Shown here: piece after piece, positions 11,301 to 18,177 of the stretch
Layout: each line of letters starts with the position of its first letter
Numbering within the stretch: position 1 is the stretch's first letter
Assembly (NCBI RefSeq): GCF_035938995.1
Contig: NZ_DASZGI010000239.1
Span: forward strand, 1 to 29,246
DNA length: 29,246 nt
Origin: DASZGI01 sp035938995
GTDB taxonomy: Bacteria > Actinomycetota > Actinomycetes > Streptomycetales > Catenulisporaceae
Direction of reading: 5' to 3'
The notes under the pieces: model-generated
Seen by the model: the letters and a program-made list of their open reading frames with translations, nothing else
What the model was told of the DNA's origin: nothing
Database searches by the model: none
Program-made: the position numbers and the translations under genes

Positions 11301-13766
11301 CTCGATGCCGGGCGCCAGCACCGGATGCGGGCTGCACTCGACGAACAGGCCGCAGTCCTCACGCAGTGCCCGGCGGACGGCCTCGGCGAAACGCACCGGC
11401 TGGCGCAGGCTGTCGAACCAGTACCGCGCGCCGAGTTCGGCGGTATCCAGAGGCGCGCCGGTGAGCGTGGAGACGAACACCGTGGGCACGGAGACCGGAC
11501 GGATCGGCTCCAGTTCCTCCAGCAGCCGCTCGCGCAGCACGTCGACCGCGGGCGAGTGCGAGGCGTAGTCGACCGGGACGGTCTTGGTGCGCACCCCTTC
11601 GGCCTTCAGCGACTCGCTCAGCCGCTCCAGATCCGCGACCGGCCCCGAGATGACGACGGAACGCGGGCTATTGACTGCGGCGAGCGTCAGTGCCGGGAGG
11701 CTCTCAAGCCGTCGGGAGACGGCCTCGGGCGATTGCGCGACCGAGAGCATGCCGCCGCCGGAGACACCCCTGATGGCGCGGCTGCGCAGGGCCACGACCC
11801 TGGCGCCGTCGGCCAGGGAGAGCGCGCCGGTGAAGGTCGCGGCGGCGATCTCGCCCTGGGAGTGGCCGATCACCAGATCCGGCTCCACGCCCTCGGACCG
11901 CCAGAGCTCGGCGAGGCCGAGCATCATCGCCCACAGGGCCGGCTGCACGACGTCGACCCGGTCGAGCCCGGGGGCGCCCGGAGCCTCGCGCAGCACGTCG
12001 ATCAGCGAGTAGTCGACGTACGGCCCGAGCGCCTCGGCGCACTCGGCCAGGCGCGCGGCGAAGACCGGCGAGGCGTCGAGCAGATCGCGGCCCATGCCGG
12101 GCCACTGCGAGCCCTGACCCGGGAAGACGAATGCCCGCGGCCCGGGGACGGTCGCGCCGGTGACCACGGTGCCGTCCGGCTGGCCGGCCGCGAGCGAGTC
12201 GAGGCCTGCGGCCAGCGTGTCCGGGTCCGTGCCGAGCAGCACGGCCCGATGCTCGAAGTGGGCACGAGTGCGCAGCAGCGAGGCAGCGATGGTGGCGGCC
12301 GGACGCGGGTCACCCTGGTCCGCGACGTGCTTTGAAAGCGCCGACGCCTGCGCGCGCAGCGCTTCGGCGGACCGGGCGGACAGAACCCAGGGCGCGGTGT
12401 CTGACCAGGGCGCTGTGTCCGACCAAGACGCAGTGTCCGGCCGGTCGGCGTCACGGTCCTGGGTCGGCGCGGGCTCCGCGGCGGGAGCCTCGGCCAAGAC
12501 GAGGTGGCAGTTCGTGCCGCCCATGCCGAAGGCGCTGACCCCGGCGATGAGCCGCGTTTGCGGGCGCGGCCACGAGCGCGCGGAGTGCACCACGTCCAGA
12601 CCCAGCTCCGCCAACGGGATGCGCGGGTTCGGGGTCTCAAAGTTCAGGCTGGGCGCCAGGTCGCGGTTTTCGAGGCAGAGCACGACTTTCAGCAGCCCGG
12701 CGATGCCTGCGGCACCTTCCAAGTGGCCGATGTTCGTCTTCACCGAGCCGACCAACAGCGGCTCCTCGCGATCCGCGGCGTGCCCGAGCGCGGCGCCCAA
12801 CGCCGCTGCCTCGACCGGGTCGCCGACCGCGGTGCCGGTGCCGTGCAGCTCGACGTATTGCACCTCGGCCGGGTCGACGCCCGCGTTCCGGTACGCGAGC
12901 CGGATGACCTCCTCCTGGGCTCCCGCGTCGGGCGTGGCGAGCCGGTCGCCGCCGCCGTCGTTGTTGACGGCGCCGCCGAGGATCACGCAGCGCACCGGAT
13001 CGCCGTCGGCGAGAGCGGCGGACAGGCGCTTGAGCACGACCAGCGCGCCCCCCTCGCCGCGGACGTACCCGTTGGCGCGCGCGTCGAAGGTGAAGCAGCG
13101 GCCGTCGGGCGAGAGCGCACCGAATCGGCCGACAACCGCGCCGGTCTCCGGCAGCAGGTTGAGATTCACGCCGCCGGCCAGCGCCAGGTCGGCCGTGCCG
13201 CGCCGCAGTTCCTCGCAGGCGGCCTGGACGGCCAGCAGCGAGGAGGACTGTCCGGAGTCGAGGGTCAGGCTCTGCCCGCGCAGGCCGAGGAAGTACGAGA
13301 TCCGGTTCGCGATGATGCTGCGGTGCACGCCCGTGAGCGTGTGCGGGCCGAGCGCGTGCGCGCGCAACCGGTCGTGCAGGACGGCGTAGTCGGCGGCGAT
13401 GGCGCCGAGGAAGACTGCGGAGCGGGTCCCGCGCAGCGAGGTCGGCGCGATCCGCGCGCGCTCGAGCGCCTCCCAGGCCAGCTCCAGCATCAGCCGCTGC
13501 TGCGGGTCCATCGCCGCCGCCTCGTTCGGCGAGATGCCGAAGAATGCCGCGTCGAAGCGGTCTACGTCCTCGAGGTACCCGCCCTGCCGCAGCTCGGCGG
13601 GGGCGTCCTCGGCGCTGCGCTCCGCCGGTACGTCCGCGATGGCCTGCCCGCCCGACTGCAGCAGGCGCCAGAACCGGTCGGGGTCGCCGGCCCCCGGCAG
13701 CCGGCAGGCCGTGCCGATGACGGCGACCGGCTCCTGCGCGCCGGGCCCCTGTGCCAGCGAAGACAT
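5313..13766 (-). CDS. Type I modular PKS: loading module (KSQ-AT-ACP) plus module 1 (KS-AT-DH-KR-ACP)
   Basis: This 2817-aa protein starts the polyketide chain. In the first KS the active-site cysteine is replaced: the motif reads DSGQSSS with Gln173, the KSQ signature of a malonyl-ACP decarboxylase. Its AT has GHSQGE (Ser636) and YASH (734-737), so methylmalonyl-CoA and a propionyl starter are expected. The loading ACP has LGFDS with Ser959. Module 1 has a normal KS (DTACSSS, Cys1194). Its AT has GHSVGE (Ser1658) and HAFH (1756-1759), indicating malonyl-CoA. The DH has His1961 and Asp2125. The KR has GGTGGLG at 2396, the B-type LDD motif at 2479-2481 and Tyr2536. The ACP has LGFDS with Ser2702. 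The last ~90 residues form a helical C-terminal docking region that should pair with the coiled coil of the next protein. Predicted product: an E-2-pentenoyl chain. A GTG at 13895 would add 43 residues, but it lies too close to the candidate promoter. Confidence 0.95.
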   Translation of the reverse strand: MSSLAQGPGAQEPVAVIGTACRLPGAGDPDRFWRLLQSGGQAIADVPAERSAEDAPAELRQGGYLEDVDRFDAAFFGISPNEAAAMDPQQRLMLELAWEALERARIAPTSLRGTRSAVFLGAIAADYAVLHDRLRAHALGPHTLTGVHRSIIANRISYFLGLRGQSLTLDSGQSSSLLAVQAACEELRRGTADLALAGGVNLNLLPETGAVVGRFGALSPDGRCFTFDARANGYVRGEGGALVVLKRLSAALADGDPVRCVILGGAVNNDGGGDRLATPDAGAQEEVIRLAYRNAGVDPAEVQYVELHGTGTAVGDPVEAAALGAALGHAADREEPLLVGSVKTNIGHLEGAAGIAGLLKVVLCLENRDLAPSLNFETPNPRIPLAELGLDVVHSARSWPRPQTRLIAGVSAFGMGGTNCHLVLAEAPAAEPAPTQDRDADRPDTASWSDTAPWSDTAPWVLSARSAEALRAQASALSKHVADQGDPRPAATIAASLLRTRAHFEHRAVLLGTDPDTLAAGLDSLAAGQPDGTVVTGATVPGPRAFVFPGQGSQWPGMGRDLLDASPVFAARLAECAEALGPYVDYSLIDVLREAPGAPGLDRVDVVQPALWAMMLGLAELWRSEGVEPDLVIGHSQGEIAAATFTGALSLADGARVVALRSRAIRGVSGGGMLSVAQSPEAVSRRLESLPALTLAAVNSPRSVVISGPVADLERLSESLKAEGVRTKTVPVDYASHSPAVDVLRERLLEELEPIRPVSVPTVFVSTLTGAPLDTAELGARYWFDSLRQPVRFAEAVRRALREDCGLFVECSPHPVLAPGIEESIEAADAPAVVVSTLTRQDGGPQRVRRSLAEAYVHGAEVDWERHCAAPEAELTDLPTYAFQRERYWLAGVAPAPTALVGFHAAPEPVAPTTVPAAARASLPEVRNLVLAAAADILGHTGGRAVDPQRSFKDLGFDSAATVELRNRLKAATGLRLPTTVLFDYPTPNRLAGHLHDALGGAPSTQTQTEADAGPASGSAGEPIAIVAMGCRYPGGVESPEDLWQLVASGTDAICELPANRGWDMDALLGSGPDRPGSCATRHGGFLLDGDRFDAAFFGLSPREALAMDPQQRLLLETAWECLERAGLDPAGLAGSATGVYVGAMSTDYGPRLHQPTGLADGHLLTGTALSVASGRIAYTFGLQGPAITVDTACSSSLVAIQLATQALRRGECGLALAGGVTLMANPGNLVEFSRQNGLAADGRAKAFSAAADGTAFAEGAGLLLLERLSDARRNGHPVLAVIRGGAINQDGASNGLTAPNGPSQERVIRQALANAGLSPSEIDVVEGHGTGTKLGDPIEAQALLATYGQDRTTGPLRLGSLKSNIGHSSAAAGVGGVIKMLMAMRHETMPKSLHIDAPSPHVDWEAGEIKLLTEAEPWPADGRPRRAAVSSFGVSGTNAHVILEQAPADEPATPAADGPVTVAAQAGPGLPPVVPGVPVLVSAKGDAALRAQAARLHAHLSDRPDLALTDIGLSTATTRAHLPQRAAVVAADRAGLLAGLSALADAAPAAGVFTGSQVGGKTAFLFTGQGAQRAGMGAGLVTAFPAFAAALDQVCAEFDGKLGRPLKELVFAAEGSPEALLLNETEFTQAALFAVEVGLFRLVESLGVRADYLIGHSVGELAAAHVAGVLSLADACTLVAARGRLMGALPAGGGMAAVQATEEEVVAALADMGDRLAVAAVNGPQAVVVSGELAALDEWLPRMADRKTTRLKVSHAFHSPLMDPMLAEFHRVADGLTLHEPQLPIVSNVTGKLVSSELTDAAYWVDHVRQAVCFMEGVRTLENFGVRRFFELGPDGVLTAMARQSLAEEQIALAAALRAKHPEAETFAGFLAQVHISGVAVDWSAYYAGSGATRVELPKYAFQRQRYFVAPRTRSGDPAAAGLRRMDHPLLAAAVQVGDRDEWVFTGQVATDSAPWIRDHAVFGTVMLPGAAMVELALAAGAQVGCPVVDELVLEAPLVVAEAARQVQVTVSPADDAGKREVAIYSRPAAESADSPVEATCHARGTLVAEAEPFPVLPAAWPPADAQPVSIDALYARLADVGYDYGPLCQGLRVAWRSGETVYTEVQLDADATDGYGIHPALFDSVLHGAVLDKAPGATADLPFSWSGVRLGAAASGAKRVRVRIGPAGESALRIDVVGEDGAPVVSVDSLAIRAIDPAQLAAAQRGGSKALFAVEWTPVTPAAPAGLRSVVLGASGEYADPAALDQAIAAGADVPDVVLAPIPTATGTGAAAVHAVARDTLALVQGWLAADRLADARLVLVTSNGVAVGDEAVDLALAPVWGLVRTAQSEHPGRFVLVDTDGANQPDWAALVGLDEPQLAVRAGRVLVPRLVRADESGAPRTPLDPDGTVLITGGTGGLGAVFAKHLVANHGVRHLLLVSRRGAAAAGVSELVAELETLGARAVVAACDVADRAALAELLTTLDRPLTAVVHSAGVLDDGVLEALTPEQLEKVMRPKVDAALNLHELTEGRGLAAFVLFSSISALVGTAGQGNYAAANAFLDALAATRRAAGLSAVSLAWGLWAESGGMGGELAEADLVRLARIGVLPLATEQGLELFDLALGIDAALLAPTGLDLGGLRSQARAGQLPALLRGLVPTPPKRAAADTGVSLAQRLAGVTEAERARIVLDLVRAQVAAVLGHASPGGIDPSRAFKELGFDSLAAVELRNRLNQASGVRLPATLVFDHPTAVSVADLLLSHLGAAAPVEPPIDRELTRLEGLLAGIDTADRDRMAGRLRTLLAALTDGGTQRTSVAIEAATSMDEVFSLIDAEFGEA
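12387..12437 (-). repeat. 18-bp tandem repeat in the KSQ-AT linker (about three copies)
   Basis: The linker after the loading KS encodes DTASWS, DTAPWS, DTAPW in a row. The copies differ by single bases. This is a flexible inter-domain linker, so copy-number slippage would keep the frame. Confidence 0.75.
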
Positions 13767-13910
13767 CGACTCACCCACCGTCGGTCGGAAGTACGTGCGG
13801 ATTATTTCGAGTTCTCTTTTCCCGGGCGATTCAGGAAACCTTTTCTCACGCCGAGCTTGAATTGCGCGCCAGCCGCCGGCCGGAGTGGTGAACACCGAGT
13901 CGCCTTACCG

Positions 13911-13940
13911 ATCCTGTTCGCCCCGGTGTCGGTGCGTCAA
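13911..13940 (-). promoter_or_regulatory. Candidate promoter of the PKS genes
   Basis: On the minus strand TTGACG (13940-13935) is followed after 18 nt by CAGGAT (13916-13911). Transcription would begin near 13904, giving a leader of about 138 nt to the ATG at 13766. It would leave no room for an RBS before the alternative GTG at 13895. The rest of the 302-bp gap between the transthyretin-like gene and the PKS (13767-14068) holds only a weak inverted repeat, CCGGGC at 13994-13999 with GCCCGG at 14012-14017. The match is by eye; readthrough from the upstream gene is also possible. Confidence 0.4.
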
Positions 13941-14068
13941 GCCAGTTCATCTAGGGCTTCGGCGGCAGGAAGGCACTGGCAGGAACCTGTCAGCCGGGCC
14001 TCGTTGACGCCGCCCGGACGATTGTGGAATGGGTCGGGACATTGGTGCGGAACCACCGCGGCGGCACC

Positions 14069-14404
14069 TCATGAATCAGCGCTGAATGTACTGTAGGAAT
14101 TGGACGTGGTGACGAGCGGCAGGTGCAGGTCAGCATTCGGGTCGCGCACCCGGAACTCCACGATCGCCCGCGGGAAAAGCGAGACCATTCCGAGGACCGC
14201 GTAGTACTGGTCGAGGTCGAACACCAGCTGGTAGATCCCGGGGTCGATGGGCCGGCCGCTCCACAGCGACAGCAGCCCGTCCGACCCGGTCTGCCCACAG
14301 GTCACCTTCCGCCATCCGCCTTCCGCACGCGCTCGCAGCTGGACTCCGACGTCTGTCGCCGCCACACCGTTCGCGCAGTCCACGACATAGACCGAGAGCC
14401 TCAT
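14069..14404 (-). CDS. Transthyretin/HIUase-fold protein lacking the urate-pathway catalytic residues
   Basis: This 111-aa protein has the length and order of motifs of 5-hydroxyisourate hydrolase, a small transthyretin-like beta-sandwich that normally acts as a tetramer in urate breakdown. Visible landmarks are the N-terminal strand VYVVD, the TGSDG turn, PGIYQLVFDL, the DLHLPL strand (His94) and a YSTF-type C-terminus. The residues that define the enzyme differ. The His of the first strand is Tyr6, the Arg after the DG turn is Leu44, the first His of HYHVP is Asp92, and the terminal YRGS is replaced by FSADS. No urate genes are nearby. The gene sits between a SARP-type repeat and the PKS, on the PKS strand. 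I infer a cluster-specific role, perhaps acting on the polyketide, or a structural one. The start at 14404 fits the family length and has GGAAG about 10 nt upstream; an in-frame ATG at 14473 would add 23 unrelated residues. Confidence 0.8.
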   Translation of the reverse strand: MRLSVYVVDCANGVAATDVGVQLRARAEGGWRKVTCGQTGSDGLLSLWSGRPIDPGIYQLVFDLDQYYAVLGMVSLFPRAIVEFRVRDPNADLHLPLVTTSNSYSTFSADS

Positions 14405-14454
14405 CCGACTACCGCTTCCGCCCGAACTGGTTTTGTGCGGCGAGCGTCCGCCGT

Positions 14455-14487
14455 CCCGGTATCGCCCCGCCATCGGCCCGCCATCGG
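14455..14487 (-). promoter_or_regulatory. Candidate SARP operator: 11-bp-period direct repeats
   Basis: Read on the minus strand, CCGATGGCGGG occurs twice in exact tandem (14487-14477 and 14476-14466). A degenerate third copy, GCGATACCGGG (14465-14455), matches at 8 of 11 positions. SARP/AfsR proteins are known to bind direct heptamer repeats with 11-bp periodicity just upstream of a -10 box. The repeat points towards the transthyretin-like gene and PKS, 51 bp before the start at 14404, and a SARP gene is nearby. Confidence 0.5.
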
Positions 14488-14497
14488 CCGATGGCGG
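14478..14497. repeat. 20-bp perfect palindrome overlapping the SARP-type repeats
   Basis: CCGCCATCGGCCGATGGCGG equals its own reverse complement. It shares one arm with the direct repeat, so this stretch carries the same half-site in both orientations between two divergent genes. It could serve regulation in both directions. Confidence 0.7.
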
Positions 14498-14585
14498 CCG
14501 TCGCCGCGCCGATAGAGGCTCGAGACCGCCCGGGAAGCAGGACGATAGCCATCAGGCGAATGGTCGTTACCGGGATGCAGGAAAC

Positions 14586-14609
14586 CTGCCGCGGCGCGGT
14601 CCGCGGCAG
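14586..14609 (+). promoter_or_regulatory. Hairpin in the leader of the small exported peptide gene
   Basis: CTGCCGCGG and CCGCGGCAG form a perfect 9-bp stem around a 6-nt loop. It ends 21 nt before the ATG at 14631, just upstream of the RBS. It could be an operator or an RNA element that modulates translation. Confidence 0.45.
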
Positions 14610-14630
14610 CCACCTCGAAGGGAATCGGCC

Positions 14631-14849
14631 ATGACGATCAAGAGAACGCGTGGGACCGTCGCAGGGCTCGTGCTGCTCGCGGCCGTGTCGGGCGGGGTGG
14701 CCGGCTCGGTGCTGCACCAGAGCTCGCCGACCGGGCGTGCGGACCAGCAGGCAGCCGCTTACGCGCTGGCAGGGCCGCAGGACTGCTCCGGGAGCGGACA
14801 GAGCAACAGCTCGGGCTGCCCCGGGCCGAACAACACCAACTGGGGCTAA
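14631..14849 (+). CDS. Small exported peptide, 72 aa, unknown function
   Basis: The product has a typical Sec signal: basic start TIKRTR, then a hydrophobic stretch from about residue 8 to 28. A low-complexity Gln/Ala segment follows. The C-terminal 22 residues are rich in Gly, Ser, Asn and Pro, with two cysteines (Cys52, Cys63) and the ending NNTNWG. A strong RBS, GAAGGGA, lies about 7 nt before the ATG, which supports this start over an upstream in-frame ATG at 14433. The gene is divergent from the transthyretin-like gene and convergent with the SARP gene, with 37 bp between the two stops. I do not recognise the family. The two cysteines could form a disulfide after export. It may be an unrelated cell-surface peptide or a cluster-linked one. 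Confidence 0.65.
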   Translation: MTIKRTRGTVAGLVLLAAVSGGVAGSVLHQSSPTGRADQQAAAYALAGPQDCSGSGQSNSSGCPGPNNTNWG

Positions 14850-14886
14850 GCCGCCCGCTCCCCCGCTAAGCGCGTGACCGCGACAC

Positions 14887-17800
14887 CTACGCGGTCTGGT
14901 CCACCCGGTCCACCCGAGTGGACTGCCAGGCGCCGCCGTGGACGGCGGACATGTGCGCCTCAAGCTCCTGCGACAGCGCGACTGCGCCGTCCAACCGCAG
15001 CCGGGAAAGCAGGTCGTGAGCCGACCGCCACGCCTCCAGAGCGTCGTCCGGCTCCCCGGCCGCCCGGTGTATCCGACCTCGCACATCCAGCGCCTTGGCC
15101 CGGTACAGGGCCGCGCCGATCTCATCGAAAGCGGTCACCGCACGGTCGGCGTGGAGCGCCGCCGACGGCAGATCCCCCGATTCGAGGGTGACCTCGGCGA
15201 GCGTCAGCGCGATCCGGCTGGCCACCATCCGCTCCCCGGCCTCCGCGGCCAGTTCGTCGGCCGTGGCGAGCATTTGCGCCGCCTCATCGAGTTCGCCTCG
15301 ACGCAGATCGACCGTGCTGAGGCCGAGCAGGGCGTAGCACTCGCCGACCCGGTCCCGGGCCTCGCGCACAGCCTCCAGCACCCTGCGATAGGCGGCCGCG
15401 GCACGCTCGAGCTCACCGCGGCGCAGCAGCAACTCACCCAGACGGTGCTGCACCTGGGCACCGACCCTGCGGTTGCCCACCTCGTCGCAGATCGTCGCGG
15501 CCCGCGCGAGCAGCCCGTACGCCTCGTCCTGTTCCCCGTAGTCCAGGCGCAGCTGGGCGAGGTGCTGGAGCACGTGCGCCTCGGCCACCCGGTCCCCGAC
15601 GCTCCGGAACGAGGCCAGAGCCTCCTCCCAGCGGGACAGCGCCGACTCCAGGTCGCCGTTCATATGGTCGAGGAAGGCCATGTTCCGCAGCACCAGGGCC
15701 GCGCCGTGACGGTCGCCGAGCCGCTGGTAGGCGGCGTATGCCTGCTCGAACTCGAGCGCTGACTCCTTCGTGCGCTGCTCGAACATGTGCAGGGAGCCCA
15801 GCGAATAGCGCATCGCGGCCTCGCCCCAGTCGTCCCCGGAGCGGCGGGCGGCCCTCAGCGCGGTCTCGTGGGTCTCGCGCCAGTCGTTGAAATAGCCGTG
15901 CGCTTCGAAGAGCGTCACCGCGTTCAGCGCCAGGTCCCAGGCGTGCTCGGACATGCCGCTCGCGGCCGCCTGCCGCACGGAGGCGACCAGGGACGCGCGC
16001 TCGAGGTCGAGCCAGGCCAGCGGACGGTCGAGCAGCCGTTCCACCAGGGACTGCGGCAGCGGCCACCGGCTCGCACCGCTCGGCCGCTGGAGGAAGTCGC
16101 CGGCGTACTCGCGCCGGTGCGCCTCCGACGCCAGTTCGAGCAGGGTGCCGAACCAGCGCTCCAGCGCCATCCGCCGCTGGTCCGCGCTCTCCTCGGCCAG
16201 GCGTTCGCGGGCGAACGGCCGCATGATGTCGTGGAACCGGTAGCGTGCCTGCCCGGCCGTGCCGCCCGGTTCGGTGTCGATGAGATAGGCCTCGGTCAGC
16301 GCCTCCAAAGCGTCCTGGGCGCGAAGCACGTCCACGCCCAGCAGCGGAGCGCCGACCCAGGAGGCGAAATTCGGGGCCTCCAACAGGGCCAGCCGGCGGA
16401 AGAGGCAGCGCGCGTCCTCGTCCAGCCCGTCGTAGGTCAGCGAGATGCTGGCCCGCACCTCCATCGCGCCGTGGTTCAGTTCGTCGAGCCGGTGCGACTC
16501 GTCGACCAGGCGGTCCACCAGGTCCGCGACGCTCCAGTGCGGCCGGGCGGCCAGGCGCGCGGCGCAGATCCGCAGCGCCAGCGGCAGGTCCCCGCAGAGG
16601 CGGCACAGCTGGTCGACCGCGTCGCGCTCGGCGTCGATGCGCGCCGGGCCGACGATCCGCGACAACAACTCGATCGCGCTGCGCCGGCTCAGCGCTCCGA
16701 TCTCGAGCCGCCCGACAGAGGGCAGCCCGGTCAGCCGCCGCCGACTCGTGACGATCACCGCGCACTGGGCCGTGCCCGGCATCAGCGCCGCGACCTGCTG
16801 CTCCGTCATGGCATCGTCGAACACGAGCAGCATCCTGCGACTGCTGAGCAGGTCGCGGAACAGCTCCGCGCGTTCCTCCAGTCCGTCGGGCAGCGCCGGT
16901 CCGCTCACGCCGAGCACCCGCAGGAAGCGCTCGAGGATGTCGCCGGGACTGACCGCGCAGTCGCCGGCGCGCAGTCTGGCGAACAGCTGGCCGTCCGGGA
17001 ACGACGAGGCCAGCAGGTGCGCCACGTGCACCGCGAGTGTCGTCTTGCCCGCTCCGCCCTGGCCGACGATGACGCTGACGCGCACCGCCTGTTCGCCGCC
17101 GCGCAGCGCGTCTTCGCCGCCCACATGCTTCATCAGGAGCTTGACCACCTGGCCGCGCCCGGTGAAGTCGGGGATGTCGGCCGGCAGCAGGCTGGGCGCG
17201 CGGCGGCGGGCCGGAGGCTCGGGCTGGACGCGAGCGGGCGCCGGGGCGGCGGACCGCGGCGCGGACGGCGCCGGGCCGGTCGGCTCGCCGGCCAGCATCT
17301 CCTGGTGCAGCCGGCGCAGCTCGACTCCGGGCTCGATGCCGAGTTCCTCCCGCAGCACCTCGCGGGTGCGGCGGTAGACCTCGAGCGCCTCGGCCTGCCG
17401 CCCGGAGCGGAACAGCGAGGTCATCAGCAGAGCCCTGAACCGCTCTTGCAGCGGGTGCTCCTCCACCAGCGCGGTCAGCTCGCCGATCAGCTCGCGGTGC
17501 CGCCCCGCCGCGACCGCGCAGTCCAGGCACTCGGCCAGGACCTCGAGCCGCCGCTCGTTGAACTGGGTCACCGCGACCTGCACCACCCGGCTCTCGATGT
17601 CGGCGAGCGCCGCGCCCCGCCAGAAGCCGAGCGCCCGGCGCAGGTCCACGGCCGCGCGGGACGGATCGCCGGCCTTCGACGCGCTCCTGCCGTCGGCCAC
17701 CGCCGACTCGAACCGGTGCAGGTCCAGCGCCCCGTCGTCCAGACGCAGCCGATAGCCGGGCAGGCGGGTCTCGATCGGATCCCGGGCGGACGCCGCGAAG

Positions 17801-18018
17801 ATCCGGCGGCGCAGATTGGAAATGCAGATCTGGATCTGTCCGCGCGCGGTCACCGGGGGATCGTCGTTCCACACCGCGTCGATCAGGCGCTCGACCGGGA
17901 TCACCCGGTTGGCCTCGAGCAGCAGCATGGCCAGAATGGTCCGCTCACGCGGACCGCCGAGGTGGATGCTCTGCCCCTCATTGCACACTTCGAGCGGCCC
18001 AAGAACGCGGAACTCCAC
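14887..18018 (-). CDS. Large SARP regulator, AfsR-like (wHTH-BTAD-NB-ARC-TPR)
   Basis: This 1043-aa protein is a transcription activator of the AfsR/DnrI/RedD group, typical of antibiotic clusters. Residues 1-95 are an OmpR-like winged helix, and about 100-250 the bacterial transcriptional activation domain. Next is an NB-ARC type ATPase with Walker A GQGGAGKT at 319-326 (Lys325) and Walker B LLVFDD near 400. From about 690 to 1000 there are tetratricopeptide-like helical repeats. The size matches AfsR-type rather than short SARPs. The start is GTG, preceded by AAGGGGG with 6 nt spacing. A candidate promoter lies 124 nt upstream or more. The gene reads in the same direction as the PKS but is separated from it by the exported-peptide gene on the other strand. 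The nearby 11-bp-period repeats make the polyketide genes its likely target. Confidence 0.95.
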   Translation of the reverse strand: MEFRVLGPLEVCNEGQSIHLGGPRERTILAMLLLEANRVIPVERLIDAVWNDDPPVTARGQIQICISNLRRRIFAASARDPIETRLPGYRLRLDDGALDLHRFESAVADGRSASKAGDPSRAAVDLRRALGFWRGAALADIESRVVQVAVTQFNERRLEVLAECLDCAVAAGRHRELIGELTALVEEHPLQERFRALLMTSLFRSGRQAEALEVYRRTREVLREELGIEPGVELRRLHQEMLAGEPTGPAPSAPRSAAPAPARVQPEPPARRRAPSLLPADIPDFTGRGQVVKLLMKHVGGEDALRGGEQAVRVSVIVGQGGAGKTTLAVHVAHLLASSFPDGQLFARLRAGDCAVSPGDILERFLRVLGVSGPALPDGLEERAELFRDLLSSRRMLLVFDDAMTEQQVAALMPGTAQCAVIVTSRRRLTGLPSVGRLEIGALSRRSAIELLSRIVGPARIDAERDAVDQLCRLCGDLPLALRICAARLAARPHWSVADLVDRLVDESHRLDELNHGAMEVRASISLTYDGLDEDARCLFRRLALLEAPNFASWVGAPLLGVDVLRAQDALEALTEAYLIDTEPGGTAGQARYRFHDIMRPFARERLAEESADQRRMALERWFGTLLELASEAHRREYAGDFLQRPSGASRWPLPQSLVERLLDRPLAWLDLERASLVASVRQAAASGMSEHAWDLALNAVTLFEAHGYFNDWRETHETALRAARRSGDDWGEAAMRYSLGSLHMFEQRTKESALEFEQAYAAYQRLGDRHGAALVLRNMAFLDHMNGDLESALSRWEEALASFRSVGDRVAEAHVLQHLAQLRLDYGEQDEAYGLLARAATICDEVGNRRVGAQVQHRLGELLLRRGELERAAAAYRRVLEAVREARDRVGECYALLGLSTVDLRRGELDEAAQMLATADELAAEAGERMVASRIALTLAEVTLESGDLPSAALHADRAVTAFDEIGAALYRAKALDVRGRIHRAAGEPDDALEAWRSAHDLLSRLRLDGAVALSQELEAHMSAVHGGAWQSTRVDRVDQTA

Positions 18019-18148
18019 CCACTACCCCCTTGTTTAGGTGCCGCGACCCACGAACCGGCCGCGGCCTTCTTCAAGCGGTCAACCTCGGATCGGCGCGCGC
18101 AGCGGCGACCGACCGATTTCTCGGTGCGTGGGACGGCGACACGGAGTA

Positions 18149-18177
18149 AGTATCACGACACGCCGTGACGTAGTCCA
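18149..18177 (-). promoter_or_regulatory. Candidate promoter of the SARP gene
   Basis: On the minus strand TGGACT (18177-18172) and GATACT (18154-18149) are separated by 17 nt, each matching 4 of 6 consensus bases. Transcription would start near 18142, giving a leader of about 124 nt before the GTG at 18018. Confidence 0.45.

Noticed and set aside
13767..13895. GTG start at 13895 extending the first PKS by 43 residues
   Set aside because: The extension has no known domain, and the candidate promoter would put the transcript start about 9 nt before it. The ATG at 13766 is directly followed by the KS.
14069..14404. Calling this gene a true 5-hydroxyisourate hydrolase (uraH/pucM)
   Set aside because: Four of the five residues or motifs that define the enzyme are replaced and no urate-pathway genes are near.
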